A program made the translations under genes and the position numbers. Of a DNA stretch of 64,000 nt, positions 1-11,687 are shown in pieces (within the stretch, counting starts at the first letter, position 1; each line of letters begins with the position of its first letter). The notes beneath the pieces are model-generated. The model saw only the letters and a program-made list of their open reading frames with translations. It was not told the origin of the DNA and did no database searches. The DNA is from Rutidosis leptorrhynchoides (taxonomy: Eukaryota; Streptophyta; Magnoliopsida; Asterales; Asteraceae): the NCBI RefSeq assembly GCF_046630445.1, contig NC_092338.1:147259501-147323500 (forward strand). Reading direction: 5' to 3'.

Positions 1-741
1 GAAACTCTATCTGGTGGAGCTTTAACTTGGTGGACTGCATATGCTGGTAGAGTTGGATGGACTTCTACTTTAGCCATACCATGGGAAACATTAAAAACCA
101 TGCTGGCTGGCAAGTATTGTCCCAGGAATCAAGTCCAAAAATTTGAAGTCGAATTCTGGGAGTTAAGAATGAAAAATCTTGAAGTTGAGGAATACAACAA
201 TCGATTTCTGAAGCTAGCTGCTTTATGCCCTAGTATGGTTACTCCTGAGCAAGAAGATTGAAAAGTATATCATCGGTCTTCCTCCTCAGATTCAGGGGAA
301 TGTTATAGCTGCTGGTAAAGAAACCATTGAGGCTACGATGTTGATGACTAAAAATCTGGTTATGGCTGCTAGAAGAAATGCCAAGGAAAAACAAAACGAA
401 GTGAAGACTACTAATAACAAAAGAAAGTTTGAGCCTACTCAAGGTTCAGGTTAGAATTCAAATAAGAAAGTTGGCGATACTACAACAGGTGGTTATGCTG
501 GTAAACTTCCCTACTGCTCCAGATGTGAAAAACATCACAATGGGAAGTGTAATATTCAATGTGGAAACTGTAAGAAGATGGGTCACCTGAGCAAAAATTG
601 TAGACTTCCTGCTGTTACAACATATACTCCTGCAACTAAAGACAAGCCCTTTGTTCCTACTTACTATTCTTGTGGTGAAATAGGACATACAAAACCCAAT
701 TGTCCTAAGAAGGAGGATATCACTAAGAATGCAGATGCTGG
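1..741 (+). pseudogene. Gag fragment of the chromovirus, broken
   Basis: The capsid part reads in frame 1 from the first base (typical TWW and FWELR-type residues) to a TGA at 259-261. The family reading then continues in frame 2 (EKYIIGLPPQIQG), so there is a frameshift near 250-258. A further in-frame TAG lies at 452-454. The nucleocapsid follows: a partial knuckle, a full CX2CX4HX4C knuckle (CGNCKKMGHLSKNC, about 560-602), and a last knuckle whose first Cys is missing (YSCGEIGHTKPNC). The solo LTR then interrupts it at 741/742. Confidence 0.85.
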
Positions 742-944
742 TGTGATGACCCGAAAAATTTCGACTAATTTAAACCAATTCTCTATACGATTTATTATTT
801 TGGCACGTTAAACAAAGTCTGTTAGATTGAGTCTCAAAATTTTAGAACTGTTTCATATATACAATTACCTTTGACTACTCTCAACGATTCATGAACAATT
901 ATATGTATGTATATATATATATATATATATATATGTACAAGTAA

Positions 945-1192
945 AAACGACTTTCCTACAGTAAAACCCTAGTTGCTACAGTAAAAATTACTTTGCTACA
1001 GTAAAACACTATTTGCTACAGTAAAACACTATTTGCTACAGTGAAACCGTATTTTGCTACAGTACTACAGTGAAAACGACTTTGCTACAGTGATTTGCTA
1101 CATTAACACTATTTGCTACAGTAAACACTATTTGCTACAGTAAACACTATTTGCTACAGTAAACACTATTTGCTACAGTAAACACTATTTGA
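945..1192 (+). repeat. Tandem TTTGCTACAGTAAACACTA array in U3
   Basis: About 13 head-to-tail units of 19-22 bp with core GCTACAGTA; the right-hand copies are near identical and the left ones diverged (one reads CTACATTA). Another CTACAGTA follows the second palindrome. The array lies in U3 upstream of the TATA box, which is where LTR enhancer repeats are expected. Confidence 0.9.
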
Positions 1193-1227
1193 TGTCGACG
1201 AGCTAGCAAACAAAAACGGAAAAGGCG

Positions 1228-1277
1228 GCCATGCGATCGCATGGCAAAAACACTGAAAACTCATGCGATCGCATGAG
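1228..1277. promoter_or_regulatory. Paired dyads, CATGCGATCGCATG type
   Basis: Two perfect 18-bp palindromes: GCCATGCGATCGCATGGC (1228-1245) and CTCATGCGATCGCATGAG (1260-1277). Centres are 32 bp apart and the second ends 21 bp before the TATA box. The same architecture occurs in the unrelated Athila element at 36005, 37880 and 58162. The regulatory role is inferred from position. Confidence 0.75.
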
Positions 1278-1298
1278 CTACAGTAAATCGAAAAGTAA

Positions 1299-1306
1299 TA
1301 TAAATA
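1299..1306 (+). promoter_or_regulatory. TATA box of the solo LTR
   Basis: TATAAATA in an AT-rich U3, just after the tandem array and palindromes. It fits the usual plant LTR promoter position. Confidence 0.6.
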
Positions 1307-2371
1307 CGCAGTTTGTTCGATGAAGTTTTTCACATTTATCTCTTAATATTTATATTTATATTATAATTATAATTTTAAATTTAAGTTTAATAATAATAAG
1401 GTATATACGAGGGTGTTTTTAATTCGGGTTTCAAACCGCTTTAAGCTAAGGAAATATTAGGTATTATTCGGGGTATTGTTCTTGAATCCAAGGCCAACCA
1501 TACAGTCATCTACCATCATTACGTCTACGCAATTTGCCTACAATATTGAATCGCAATATTGAACTGTGAGTTTATAGTCTCCCTTTTTAAATACTTTAAA
1601 TATTTTTGGGCTGAGAATACATGCAATTTATTTTAAACGCGATAAGACACAAGTACATACTAAATTCTACACTGAGTTAAACCGAAAATCCCTTAGCTTT
1701 GGTAACTAGTAGCTGCCAGTACATAGGATATGGACTGGTGGGCGCGAATAATTGTATATGGATCCATAGGGCTTGACATCCCCGTCCGAGCTAGAGCGCT
1801 AGCCTTTTAACGGACGTATGTTATTTGAGTTTAAGACACGTTGGTTTGCGTGTATTAAAACGAATGGGGTAATTATCACTATAGCGTTAAGTTTAGTTAC
1901 CAGGGTGCTCTGTTACGTAGAATCTATTGATAAACTTTTGATGAAATCTTGTGGTCTATCTTTATATATGTTTATGACTCGAGCAATTAAACCTATAACT
2001 CACCAACATTCGTGTTGACTTTTTAGCATGTTTTATTCTCAGGTCCTTAGAATGCTTCCGCTGTGATGTGCTTGTTGCCTGCATGGAGTCTCTCATGCTT
2101 TGTACAAAGTTTATTGCATTCAAAATAAAACTGCGTTGTGTAATAAATAATTGGACTGTGATGTCAACCTGTAAATTAAAGACTTATGTATTTCGGGGTT
2201 TTGCTTATACCTAAACACTTGCCCACATGTTTATAACTTTCTATGTTTAGAAAGTCACTTATTTTAATGAATGCAATATTTTATCAAAACGTATCATATA
2301 GAGGTCAAAACCTCACTGTGGAATCAATGATTAACGTGCCGCGTCAATAGCGATTTTGACGGGTCGTTACA

Positions 2372-4830
2372 GCTGGCAAGGCTAAAGGCCGAGCATTCGT
2401 CATGACTGCTGAAGAAGCTAGGGACGACGAGGACGTCATCACTGGTACGTTTCTTGTCAACAACTGCTATGCTTCTGTTTTATTCGATACTGGTGCTGAT
2501 AGAAGTTATGTGTCTACTGAATTTTGTGCCTTATTTGACGAGGAACCCCAAACCTTAGACACTAAGTGTCTTGTAGAAATGGCCAATGGTAAATTTGTAA
2601 AAGTTGACCGGATCTACAAGAAATGTAATCTGACTCTAGCCAATAAAACCTTCAAGGTTGACTTATTGCCTGTTGAGCTAGAAAGCTTTGATGTAGTCTT
2701 AGGGATGGATTGGTTATCCCCGATGAAAGTGGGTATCCAGTGTTTTGATAAGATAATTAATATTCCTCTCGAAACTGGTGAAATTCTTGTTATCCAAGGA
2801 GATAAGAGTGATTCCAAACTTAATCTTATCTCATGCATCAAAACCCGAAAGTACCTTATGAAAGGATGTCAAGCCATTTTGGCTCACATAAAGGAAGTCA
2901 AGCTAGATGAACGGCGTACTGAAGACGTTCCTGTTGTTAAAGACTTTCCTGAAGTATTTCCTGATGAACTCCCTGGTCTTCCACCACAAAGACAAGTTGA
3001 GTTTCAAATCGATTTGATTCCCGGTGCTGCACCTATTGCAAAGGCACCATACCGGCTAGCTCCATCAGAAATGAAAGAGCTATCTATGCAACTACAAGAG
3101 TTTCTGGAGAAAGGACTCATTCGTCCTAGCTCATCACCGTGGGGAGCACCTATATTGTTCGTCAAAAAGAAAGATGGTTCAATGAGGATGTGTATCAACT
3201 ATCGCGAACTAAACAAGTTGACCGTCAAGAATCGTTATCCTCTCCCTAGAATCGATGACTTGTTTGATCAGTTACAAGGATCAAGCATCTATTCCAAGAT
3301 CGACCTGAGATCTGGATATCATCAAATTAAAGTTAAGGAATTCGATATTTCCAAAACTTCCTTCCGGACTCGTTACAGACATTACGAATTTTTGATAATG
3401 CCCTTTGGGTTAACTAATGCTCATGCTGTGTTCATGGATCTCATGAACCATGTATGCAAGCCTTCTCTCGATAAGTTTGTGATTGTTTTCATCGACGATA
3501 TTCTCATCTACTCTAAGAGTGAGAAAGAACATGAACAACACCTCCGACAAATTCTGGAGTTATTAAAGAAGGAACAGTTGTATGCTAAGTTCTCCAAGTG
3601 TGAGTTTTAGTTGAAGACTGTTTAGTTTTTGGGGCATGTAGTTGACATTAATGGAATACATGTCGACCCCGTGAAGATCTCGGCTATTCAGAACTGGAAA
3701 ACACCTAAGAACGTGAAACACATTCGTCAGTTCCTAGGACTTGCCGGTTACTATCGGAGATTTATCAAAGATTTCTCCATTCTTGCCAAACCACTCACCA
3801 AGTTGACTCATAAGGATAAGAAGTTTGAGTGGTCTATTGAACAGGAATATGTGTTTCAGACCCTGAAAGAAAAGTTGACTACCGCTCCAATCTTATCACT
3901 ACCCGACAGAACTGAAGACTTCGTAGTCTATTGTGATGCTTCAAACTAAGGTTTTGGGTGTGTGTTAATGCAACGCCAGAAAGTCATTGCATATGCATCC
4001 AGACAATTAAAGAAGCATGAGAAGAACTATACTACCCACGACTTGGAACTAGGAGCTGTAGTATTCGCATTAAAGATATGGCGACACTATCTTTATGGAA
4101 TAAAATTCACCATATTCACCGATCATAAGAGTCTCCAGCACATCGTTGATCAAAAGCAACTGAACATGAGACAAAGACGTTGGGTCGAATTACTAAATGA
4201 CTACAACTGTGAACTCAAGTACCATCCTGGTAAGGCAAATGTTGTTGCTGATGCACTCAGTCGAAAGGATCAAGTCAAGCCTATCCAAGTGCGAGCTTTG
4301 AATATGATCATTCAAACAAATCTGACAGCTAAAATTCGAGAAGCACAACTAGAAGCTATAAAGCAATAAAATATCAAACATGAAGGACCTTCAGGATTTG
4401 AAAACCAATTACAAATCAAGAAGAACGGAACACGGTACTACAACAACTGTATCTGGGTTCCTCAATTCGGAAATCTGCGAAAGCTAGTCTTGGATGAAGC
4501 ACATAAGACTAGATATTCTATTCACCCAGGCTCCAGTAAGATGTATCACGATGTGAAAGAATTTTATTGGTGGCCTAATCTGAAATCTGATATTGCTGAA
4601 TATGTGAGCAAGTGTCTTACTTGTTTAAAAGTTAAGGCCGAGCATCAAAAACCTTCTGGTTTACTGCAACAACCGGATATTCCACAGTGGAAGTGGGAAT
4701 GTATCGCTATGGACTTTATTACTAAATTGCCCAAGACTTCTAGTGGCAATGATACTATATGGGTCATAGTAGATTGTCTTACTAAATCTGCTCATTTTTT
4801 ACCGATCAAGGAGACCGACAAGATGGAGAG
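2372..4830 (+). pseudogene. Chromovirus pol, first part: protease, RT, RNase H, integrase N-terminus
   Basis: One reading frame runs through the whole part. Protease shows [11 protein letters not shown] at about 2483 and LGMDWL at about 2699. RT runs from about 2990 with the FIDDILIYS catalytic motif near 3490. RNase H shows YCDAS (about 3930), [17 protein letters not shown] and DALSR (about 4250). The integrase HHCC region follows at about 4480-4640 and the first catalytic Asp is in MDFITKLP (about 4710). Stops at 3608-3610, 3623-3625, 3947-3949 and 4367-4369 break it, without any frameshift. All are TAA or TAG, as deamination of methylated cytosine tends to produce. The solo LTR at 4831 splits the integrase core. 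Confidence 0.92.
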
Positions 4831-7800
4831 TGAAATGTCCCGTTCTTATTGATTAAAAATGTTCCATATTAATTGATTTCGTTGCGAGGTTTTGACCTCT
4901 ATATGAGACGTTTTTCAAAGACTGCATTCATTTTTAAAACAATCCATAACCTTTATTTCATAAATAAAGGTTTAAAAAGCTTTACGTAGATTATCAAATA
5001 ATGATAATCTAAAATATCCTGTTTACACACGACCATTACATAATGGTTTACAATACAAATATGTTACATCGAAATCAGTTTCTTGAATGCAGTTTTTACA
5101 CAATATCATACAAACATGGACTCCAAATCTTGTCCTTATTTTAGTATGCAACACCGGAAGCTCTTAGTATTCACCTTAGAATAAACATGCTTTAAACGTC
5201 AACAAAAATGTTGGTGAGTTATAGGTTTAACCTATATATATCAAATCGTAACAATAGACCACAAGATTTCATATTTCAATACACATCCCATACATAGAGA
5301 TAAAAATCATTCATATGGTGAACACCTGGTAACCGACATTAACAAGATGCATATATAAGAATATCCCCATCATTCCGGGACACCCTTCGGATATGATATA
5401 AATTTCGAAGTACTAAAGCATCCGGTACTTTGGATGGGGCTTGTTGGGCCCAATAGATCTATCTTTAGGATTCGCGTCAATTAGGGTGTCTGTTCCCTAA
5501 TTCTTAGATTACCAGACTTAATAAAAAGGGGCATATTCAATTTCGATAATTCAACCATAGAATGTAGTTTCACGTACTTGTGTCTATTTTGTAAATCATT
5601 TATAAAACCTGCATGTATTCTCATCCCAAAAATATTAGATTTTAAAAGTGGGACTATAACTCACTTTCACAGATTTTTACTTCGTCGGGAAGTAAGACTT
5701 GGCCACTAGTTGATTCACAAACCTATAACAATATATACATATATATCAAAGTATGTTCAAAATATATTTACAAAATTTTAATACATTTTGATGTTTTAAG
5801 TTTATTAAGTCAGCTGTCCTCGTTAGTAACCTACAACTAGTTGTCCACAGTTAGATGTATAGAAATAAATCGATAAATATTATCTTGAATCAATCCACGA
5901 CCCAGTGTATACGTATCTCAGTATTGATCACAACTCAAACTATATATATATTTTGAAATCAACCTCAACCCTGTATAGCTAACTCCAACATTCACATATA
6001 GAGTGTCTATGGTTGTTCCGCAATATATATATAGATGGGTCAACATGATAGGTCGAAACATTGTATACGTGTCTATGGTATCTCAAGATTACATAATATA
6101 CAATATAAGTTGATTAGGTTATGGTTGGAATAGATTTATTACTAACTTTCACCTAGGTAAAATGAGTAGTTTTTATCAATCTTGTTTTACTCGCCATTTC
6201 TTCGTTTCTAATCCGTTTTGAGTGATTCCAGTGGCCACGGTTTCGTATTGAACTTAAATTTATGAATCTAAACAGAAAAAGTATAAGTTTATAGTCGGAA
6301 ATACAAGTTACAAGTCATTTTTGAAAGAGGTAGTCATTTCCGTCGAAAGAACGACATCTTGATGACCATTTTGAAACACATACTTTCACTTTGAGTTTAA
6401 TCATGATTTTTGGATATAGTTTCATGTTCATAAGAAAAATCAGTTTTCCAGAAGTATAGCTTTTAAATCAAAGTTCTTCTTAGCTTTTAATTATCCCAAC
6501 CAAAACAGCCCCCGGTTTTACTACGACGGCGTATATCCAGTTTTATGGTGTTTATCGTGTTTCCGGGTTTTAAATCATTAAGTTAGCATATCATATAGAT
6601 ATAGAAAATGTGTTTAGTTGATTTTAAAAGTCTAGTTAGAAGGATTAACTTTATTTGCGACAAGTTTAGAATTAACTAAACTATGTTCTAGTGATTACAA
6701 GTTTATAACGTTGAATAAGACAGCTTTTTATGTATGGATCGAATGATGTTATGAACATCATTACTACCTCAAGTTCCTTGGATAAACCTACTGGAAATGA
6801 TAAAAATGGATCTAGCTTCAAAGGATCCTTGGATGGCTTGAAAGTTCTTGAAGCAGAATCATGACACGAAAACAATTTCAAGTAAGATTTCCACTTGAAA
6901 TAAGATTGTTATAGTTATAGAAATTGAATTAAAGTTTGAATATGATTATTACCTTGTATTAGAAAGATAACCTAATGTAAGTAACAAAGGTTTCTTGATC
7001 TTGGATGATTACTTGGAATGGATTTAGAAAACTTGGAAGTAAACTTGCAATCTTGGAAGTATTTTTGATTTTATGAAACTAGAACTTTTGGAATTTATGA
7101 AGAACACTTAGAACTTGAAGATAGAACTTGAGAGAGATCAATTAGATGAAGAAAATTGAAGAATGAAAGTGTTTGTAGGTGTTTTTGGTCGTTGGTGTAT
7201 GGATTAGATATAAAGGATATGTAATTTTGTTTTCATATAAATAAGTCATGAATGATTACTCATATTTTTGTAATTTTATGAGATATTTCATGCTAGTTGC
7301 CAAATGATGGTTCCCACATGTGTTAGGTGACTCACATGGGCTGCTAAGAGCCGATCATTGGAGTGTATATACCAATAGTACATACATCTAAAAGCTGTGT
7401 ATTGTACGAGTACAAATACGGGTGCATACGAGTAGAATTGTTGATGAAACTGAACGAGGATGTAATTGTAAGCATTTTTGTTAAGTAGAAGTATTTTAAT
7501 AAGTGTCTTGAAGTCTTTCAAAAGTGTATGAATACATATTAAAACACTACATGTATATACATTTTAACTGAGTCGTTAAGTCATCGTTAGTCGTTACATG
7601 TAAGTGTTGTTTTGAAACCTTTAGGTTAACGATCTTGTTAAATGTTGTTAACCCAATATTTATAATATCAAAAGAGATTTTAAATTATTATATTATCATG
7701 ATATTATGATGTACGAATATCTCTTAATATGATATATATACATTAAATGTCGTTACAACGATAATCGTTACATATATGTCTCGTTTCAAAATCATTAAGT

Positions 7801-8098
7801 TAGTAGTCTTGTTTTTACATATGTAGTTCATTGTTAATATACTTAATGATATGTTTACTTATCATAATATCATGTTAACTATATATATAACCATATATAT
7901 GTCATCATATAGTTTTTACAAGTTTTAACGTTCGTGAATCACCGGTCAACTTGGGTGGTCAATTGTCTATATGAAACCTATTTCAATTAATCAAGTCTTA
8001 ACAAGTTTGATTGCTTAACATGTTGGAAACACTTAATCATGTAAAATAACAATTTCATTTAATATATATATAAACATGGAAAAGTTCGGGTCACTACA
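4831..8098 (-). mobile_element. Solo LTR, 3268 bp, reverse orientation, TSD GAGAG
   Basis: Starts TGAAATGTCCCG and ends GGGTCACTACA on the + strand. Perfect duplications GAGAG lie at 4826-4830 and 8099-8103, and taking it out restores the integrase frame. Blocks such as GAGGTTTTGACCTCTATATG (about 4886) are reverse complements of U5 sequence in the + strand LTRs, which sets its orientation. There is no coding content; the LTR is unusually long. Confidence 0.92.
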
Positions 8099-9049
8099 GA
8101 GAGATTGTCACAACTGTATATCAAAAAAATTGTCTCTCGTCATGGTGTTCCTATATCAATCATATCCGATCACGACAGTAGATTCACTTCCAGATTCTGG
8201 AAATCCTTACAAACTGCTCTTGGAACTCAACTCGATATGAGTACTGCTTATCATCCGCAAACCGATGGTCAAAGTGAACGAACCATTCAAACGTTGGAAG
8301 ATATGCTTCGCGCTTGTGTTATCGACTTCGGCAAAGGCTGGGATAGACATTTGCCTTTGGTTGAATTCTCTTACAATAATAGTTACCACTCAAGTATTAT
8401 GGCTGCACCTTTTGAGGCCTTATACAGACGAAAATGTAGATCCCCACTGTGCTGGGATGAATTAGAGGACAGACAGTTAACCGGTCCTGAAATCATACAC
8501 GAGACAACCGAAAAGATAGTTCAGATTAAGAAACGAATAGAAACTGCCCGCAGCCGACAGAAGAGCTATGCTAATAAAGGTCGGAAAGATTTGGAATTCT
8601 AAGTTGGTGACAAAGTCATGTTGAAAGTATCCCCTTGGAAAGGCGTCGTTCATTTTGGTAAACGAAGCAAACTAAGTCCGCGTTTTGTTGGACTCTTCAA
8701 GATTACTGAAAGAATCGGACCCGTGGCTTATCGATTAGAATTATCTGCTGAACTTAGCAGCGTACACGACGTATTTCATGTCTCGAATCTTAAAAAGTGC
8801 CTCGCTGATGACACTCTCGTTATTCCTTTGGATGACATTCACATTGATGATAAAATGCACTTCATAGAGGAACCCGTAGAAGTCATGGACCGATCTGCTA
8901 AACGCTTGAAACAAAGCACCATACCTATTGTTAAGATCCGTTGGAATTCACGACGTGGCCCCGAGTATACCTGGGAACGTGAAGACCAAATGAAACAGAA
9001 ATATCCCCATCTCTTCTCAACTGTTGATACATCCGAGAAGTCTACCTAA
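8099..9049 (+). pseudogene. Chromovirus pol, last part: integrase core, C-terminus, chromodomain-like tail
   Basis: Continues the pol frame after the solo LTR. The second catalytic Asp is in [14 protein letters not shown] and the catalytic Glu in [18 protein letters not shown]. After a TAA at 8600-8602 come the GPF-type C-terminal module (VGLFKITERIGPVAYRLEL) and a tail with VKIRWNSRRGPEYTWERE near residue 110 of the last open segment. That tail is typical of Tekay/Del chromoviruses, where it is thought to guide integration to chromatin. Pol ends with a TAA at 9047-9049. Confidence 0.9.
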
Positions 9050-9085
9050 AACTTCGGGACGAAGTTTTTATTAACGGGGAGGTAC
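9048..9085 (+). other. Pre-PPT hairpin and polypurine tract
   Basis: AAAACTTCG (9048-9056), loop GGA, CGAAGTTTT (9060-9068) form a perfect 9-bp stem overlapping the pol stop codon. The purine-rich TTAACGGGGAGGTAC follows at 9071-9085 and abuts the LTR, as a plus-strand primer should. The non-autonomous elements have the same arrangement with different stem bases. Confidence 0.75.
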
Positions 9086-11299
9086 TATAACAACCCTCAC
9101 TTTTCGACTTCTAAATTTACTGAATTAACCCTAGGGTTATCTGCCTGACTATATGTATTAAGGGTTGTTATATACAATTAAATATTGACCGAATAGTAAT
9201 TTTTAGTCAACAACGTACGCTTAAATAAATAATATATTATTAATTTATATAATTTGACATAATTTAACTAAGTATATAAACTTTGTATCACTTTTATTAT
9301 TTAGTTAATGTATTATATATTTAACTATATAATAAATCCAATTATATATAAATGTAATAATATTTACAAACTTACTAAAACTATAGTTTAATAATTAAAA
9401 TCATAATTATTATTAAAAATACAAAATACTGAATTATTTATTATTTTTATGCAAAATTCGTATTTATTAATTAAATAAATAAAAAAATATTGACAAATAT
9501 TCTTGGAAAAGTACTAAATCAATTTGTTTATTTAAAAAATATATATATAAAAAAAAATCCTTAAAATAAATGAATTTAAAAAAATAATAATAAATAAATT
9601 ACTTTTTAATTAAAAATTATAATGGAAAATTACTTTTATTATTTTATTTTTTGCATTATCCCATGACCTAACATTTAATACTTTTGAATTTTAAAATTCC
9701 ATTAAAAATTAAAATATTTCTTTTTCTTTTAATTATTTTATTTTTTTTTACCTAATTTTTTCAAGTATAAATACCCCTCATTTCTCATTCAAACTCACAC
9801 CAAAATTTCTCTCATTCCCTCTTTGAAGAATTACTACTAGTAAGTATTCTTTACTTACTTTTTACTTTTTACTTTTTACTTTTTACTATTTACTTCGTTT
9901 TATTATTTTTTTTACCGAAACATGTAAATAATGTTATAAATTATATGCAATTAAAATAAAAATAAATAACATGTTATAATTAGTAATATATGTTACTAAA
10001 AATTATAAAAGTATTTTTATGAATTAATATATAGGAATTATAATTAAAATCGAATTAATGAATATATATGTATATACGCACCTAACGCGAAGGTTATAAT
10101 TAAAGATAGCATACAAAGACTACAAACATCACCGCTACTTGTGGCCTAGGGTGATCCTTGTTACCATTATGGGACGCTTGTGGATCTTGAATGCCAAGAC
10201 TTAGATTCTGGTCAAGAGATCCTGGGCCGCTCGGTAACAATAGATCATTCGAGTGACTTGCATGTTAGCGACGAAGTTTGGGCGAGATTGTACAACATCT
10301 TTGTTAAGAATTATAACCCGAACATTCTTAAACTAGAAGGTTACTATAAGTGGAAGCTTTCCATAAATAGTAGGTTTCCAAAAATAGAAACTTTTGAAAA
10401 ATAGGAACTTTTCTCGAAAACCGTCACTGTCAATATAGTTGCTATATTAATAAACATACTTTATGTCAAGTTAGACATTAACTAATCAAACGTTATACCT
10501 CTATGTTGATATCCAGATCACTTACTTGCTTTACTTTCCTTCTTGCGTGGAATACTTCAACTGCTATTTAAGGTGAATTTCATAGCCCCGCTTTTACATT
10601 TTTATATTTTTACATTGGGGTGAGACACATGCTTTATTTTAAATGCTTTGACATGCTAGACACAAGTACAAACTTATTATGCGACCAACATGAGTATTTT
10701 ATTATGTTCATTTGAAACATACAAATCCCTGCTTTGTAATATCATTAATTGCTAGATGAATTAAAGTGGCAAACGGAATTATTATAGATAGCACTATTGG
10801 GAGTAGCATCCCGCACTGTTGACCTCAGGTCAATTGGTGGTATAATAATGATCTCGACAATTACATATGTATTGTTACGGGGTAAAATCGTTTAGTTTTG
10901 ATATTATACGCTCATGGCATACTTTTGATATACATGATATATCGACTTTATTTAAATCTTGTGGTCTAACAAACTTACTCAAAATTAAACCTATGTTATT
11001 CACTCAACCTCGTGTTGACTTTTTAAGCATGTTTGTCTCAGGTAATTAGAAGCTGTTGATGTACTGCTTTGATGATGATTGCTTGCTATGCTTGGAGTCT
11101 TCATGCATTACTTATCATTCCATTTAAAAACATTTAATGCTTTGTTCATTCAATAAAATGTAATGACTATTTATCTTCCGCTGCAAAAACTCAATAAAAG
11201 TTATATAAAACGTCTCATATAGATTCGTTCTCGTTATACAATTGCTTGATTTGATATAATTAGTCGCAAATACCCCCGGCCCTATTTGAGGGTGTGACA
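9086..11299 (+). mobile_element. 3' LTR of the chromovirus
   Basis: Begins TATAACAACCC right after the polypurine tract (TA where TG is usual) and ends GGGTGTGACA. The U3 (9130-9765) is extremely AT-rich. TATAAATA lies at 9766-9773, followed by a CT-rich stretch that looks like a transcript leader. The conserved R/U5 block (GTTGACTTTTTAAGCATG, TTGGAGTCTTCATGC) is at about 11010-11110. Confidence 0.85.
9766..9773 (+). promoter_or_regulatory. TATA box of the chromovirus LTR
   Basis: TATAAATA followed about 25-30 bp later by a CA/CT-rich leader. From here transcription would run toward the convergent D27-like gene. Confidence 0.6.
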
Positions 11300-11687
11300 C
11301 ATAATGACTTGGTAGTTAGTTTAATAAGATGGATGGATTACATACCCTAATTGTCCCTACAAATCAGAAAGGCTATTGTAACAAGAACAAAAATTTATTG
11401 GGTAAGATTAGCACTAGTTCAGGCTGAAAAGGACTCGAGGGTTCATGTTGAGAGCTGCTGCATATATGGACCATCAGAACTCTGCTCGACAACCAATTGC
11501 ATTCTGTTTTTCTTTCTTATCTTTTCAAAGTTCTGCAATATTATTTACTTTTAATTGTTACCAGAGTACATAATATCACGAGCAATATTCTTAATCTTAT
11601 CTCTGTACTCTGTATTTGGAATATCTAATATTAGCTTATACATTACCATTTGATTAAGAGCAAGCTTTGTATTACAAGAAGCAGTTG
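11300..11687. other. 3' flank of the host gene, no gene seen
   Basis: Unique-looking sequence between the chromovirus LTR and the stop codon of the D27-like gene. It should hold that gene's 3' UTR on the - strand. No clear poly(A) signal or other gene can be picked with confidence. Confidence 0.5.

Larger units (their letters stand above)
742..2371 (+). mobile_element. Solo LTR, 1630 bp, TSD GCTGG
   Basis: Begins TGTGATGACCCG and ends GGGTCGTTACA, with perfect 5-bp duplications GCTGG at 737-741 and 2372-2376. Removing it rejoins the gag and protease parts of the host element. No internal region is present, so it is the product of LTR-LTR recombination. It contains a tandem array (945-1192), a pair of palindromes (1228-1277) and a TATA box (1299-1306), so the U3/R order is still readable. 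A conserved block around 1990-2100 is shared with all other LTRs of this type in the window. Confidence 0.93.
1..11299 (+). mobile_element. Ty3/gypsy chromovirus (Tekay/Del-like), left end outside window
   Basis: The order gag, protease, reverse transcriptase, RNase H, integrase and a chromodomain-like tail, then a polypurine tract and a 2.2-kb LTR, is seen once the solo LTRs at 742-2371 and 4831-8098 are taken out. The 5' LTR lies left of the window, so its target duplication cannot be tested. The 3' LTR ends in TGACA at 11299, about 390 bp past the stop codon of the convergent host gene. The element is dead: gag has a frameshift and a stop, pol has five in-frame stops, and it carries two later insertions. 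Confidence 0.9.

Noticed and set aside
945..1192. Regular repeats that might suggest a CRISPR array
   Set aside because: Units are directly adjacent with no unique spacers, in a plant LTR; it is a tandem array.
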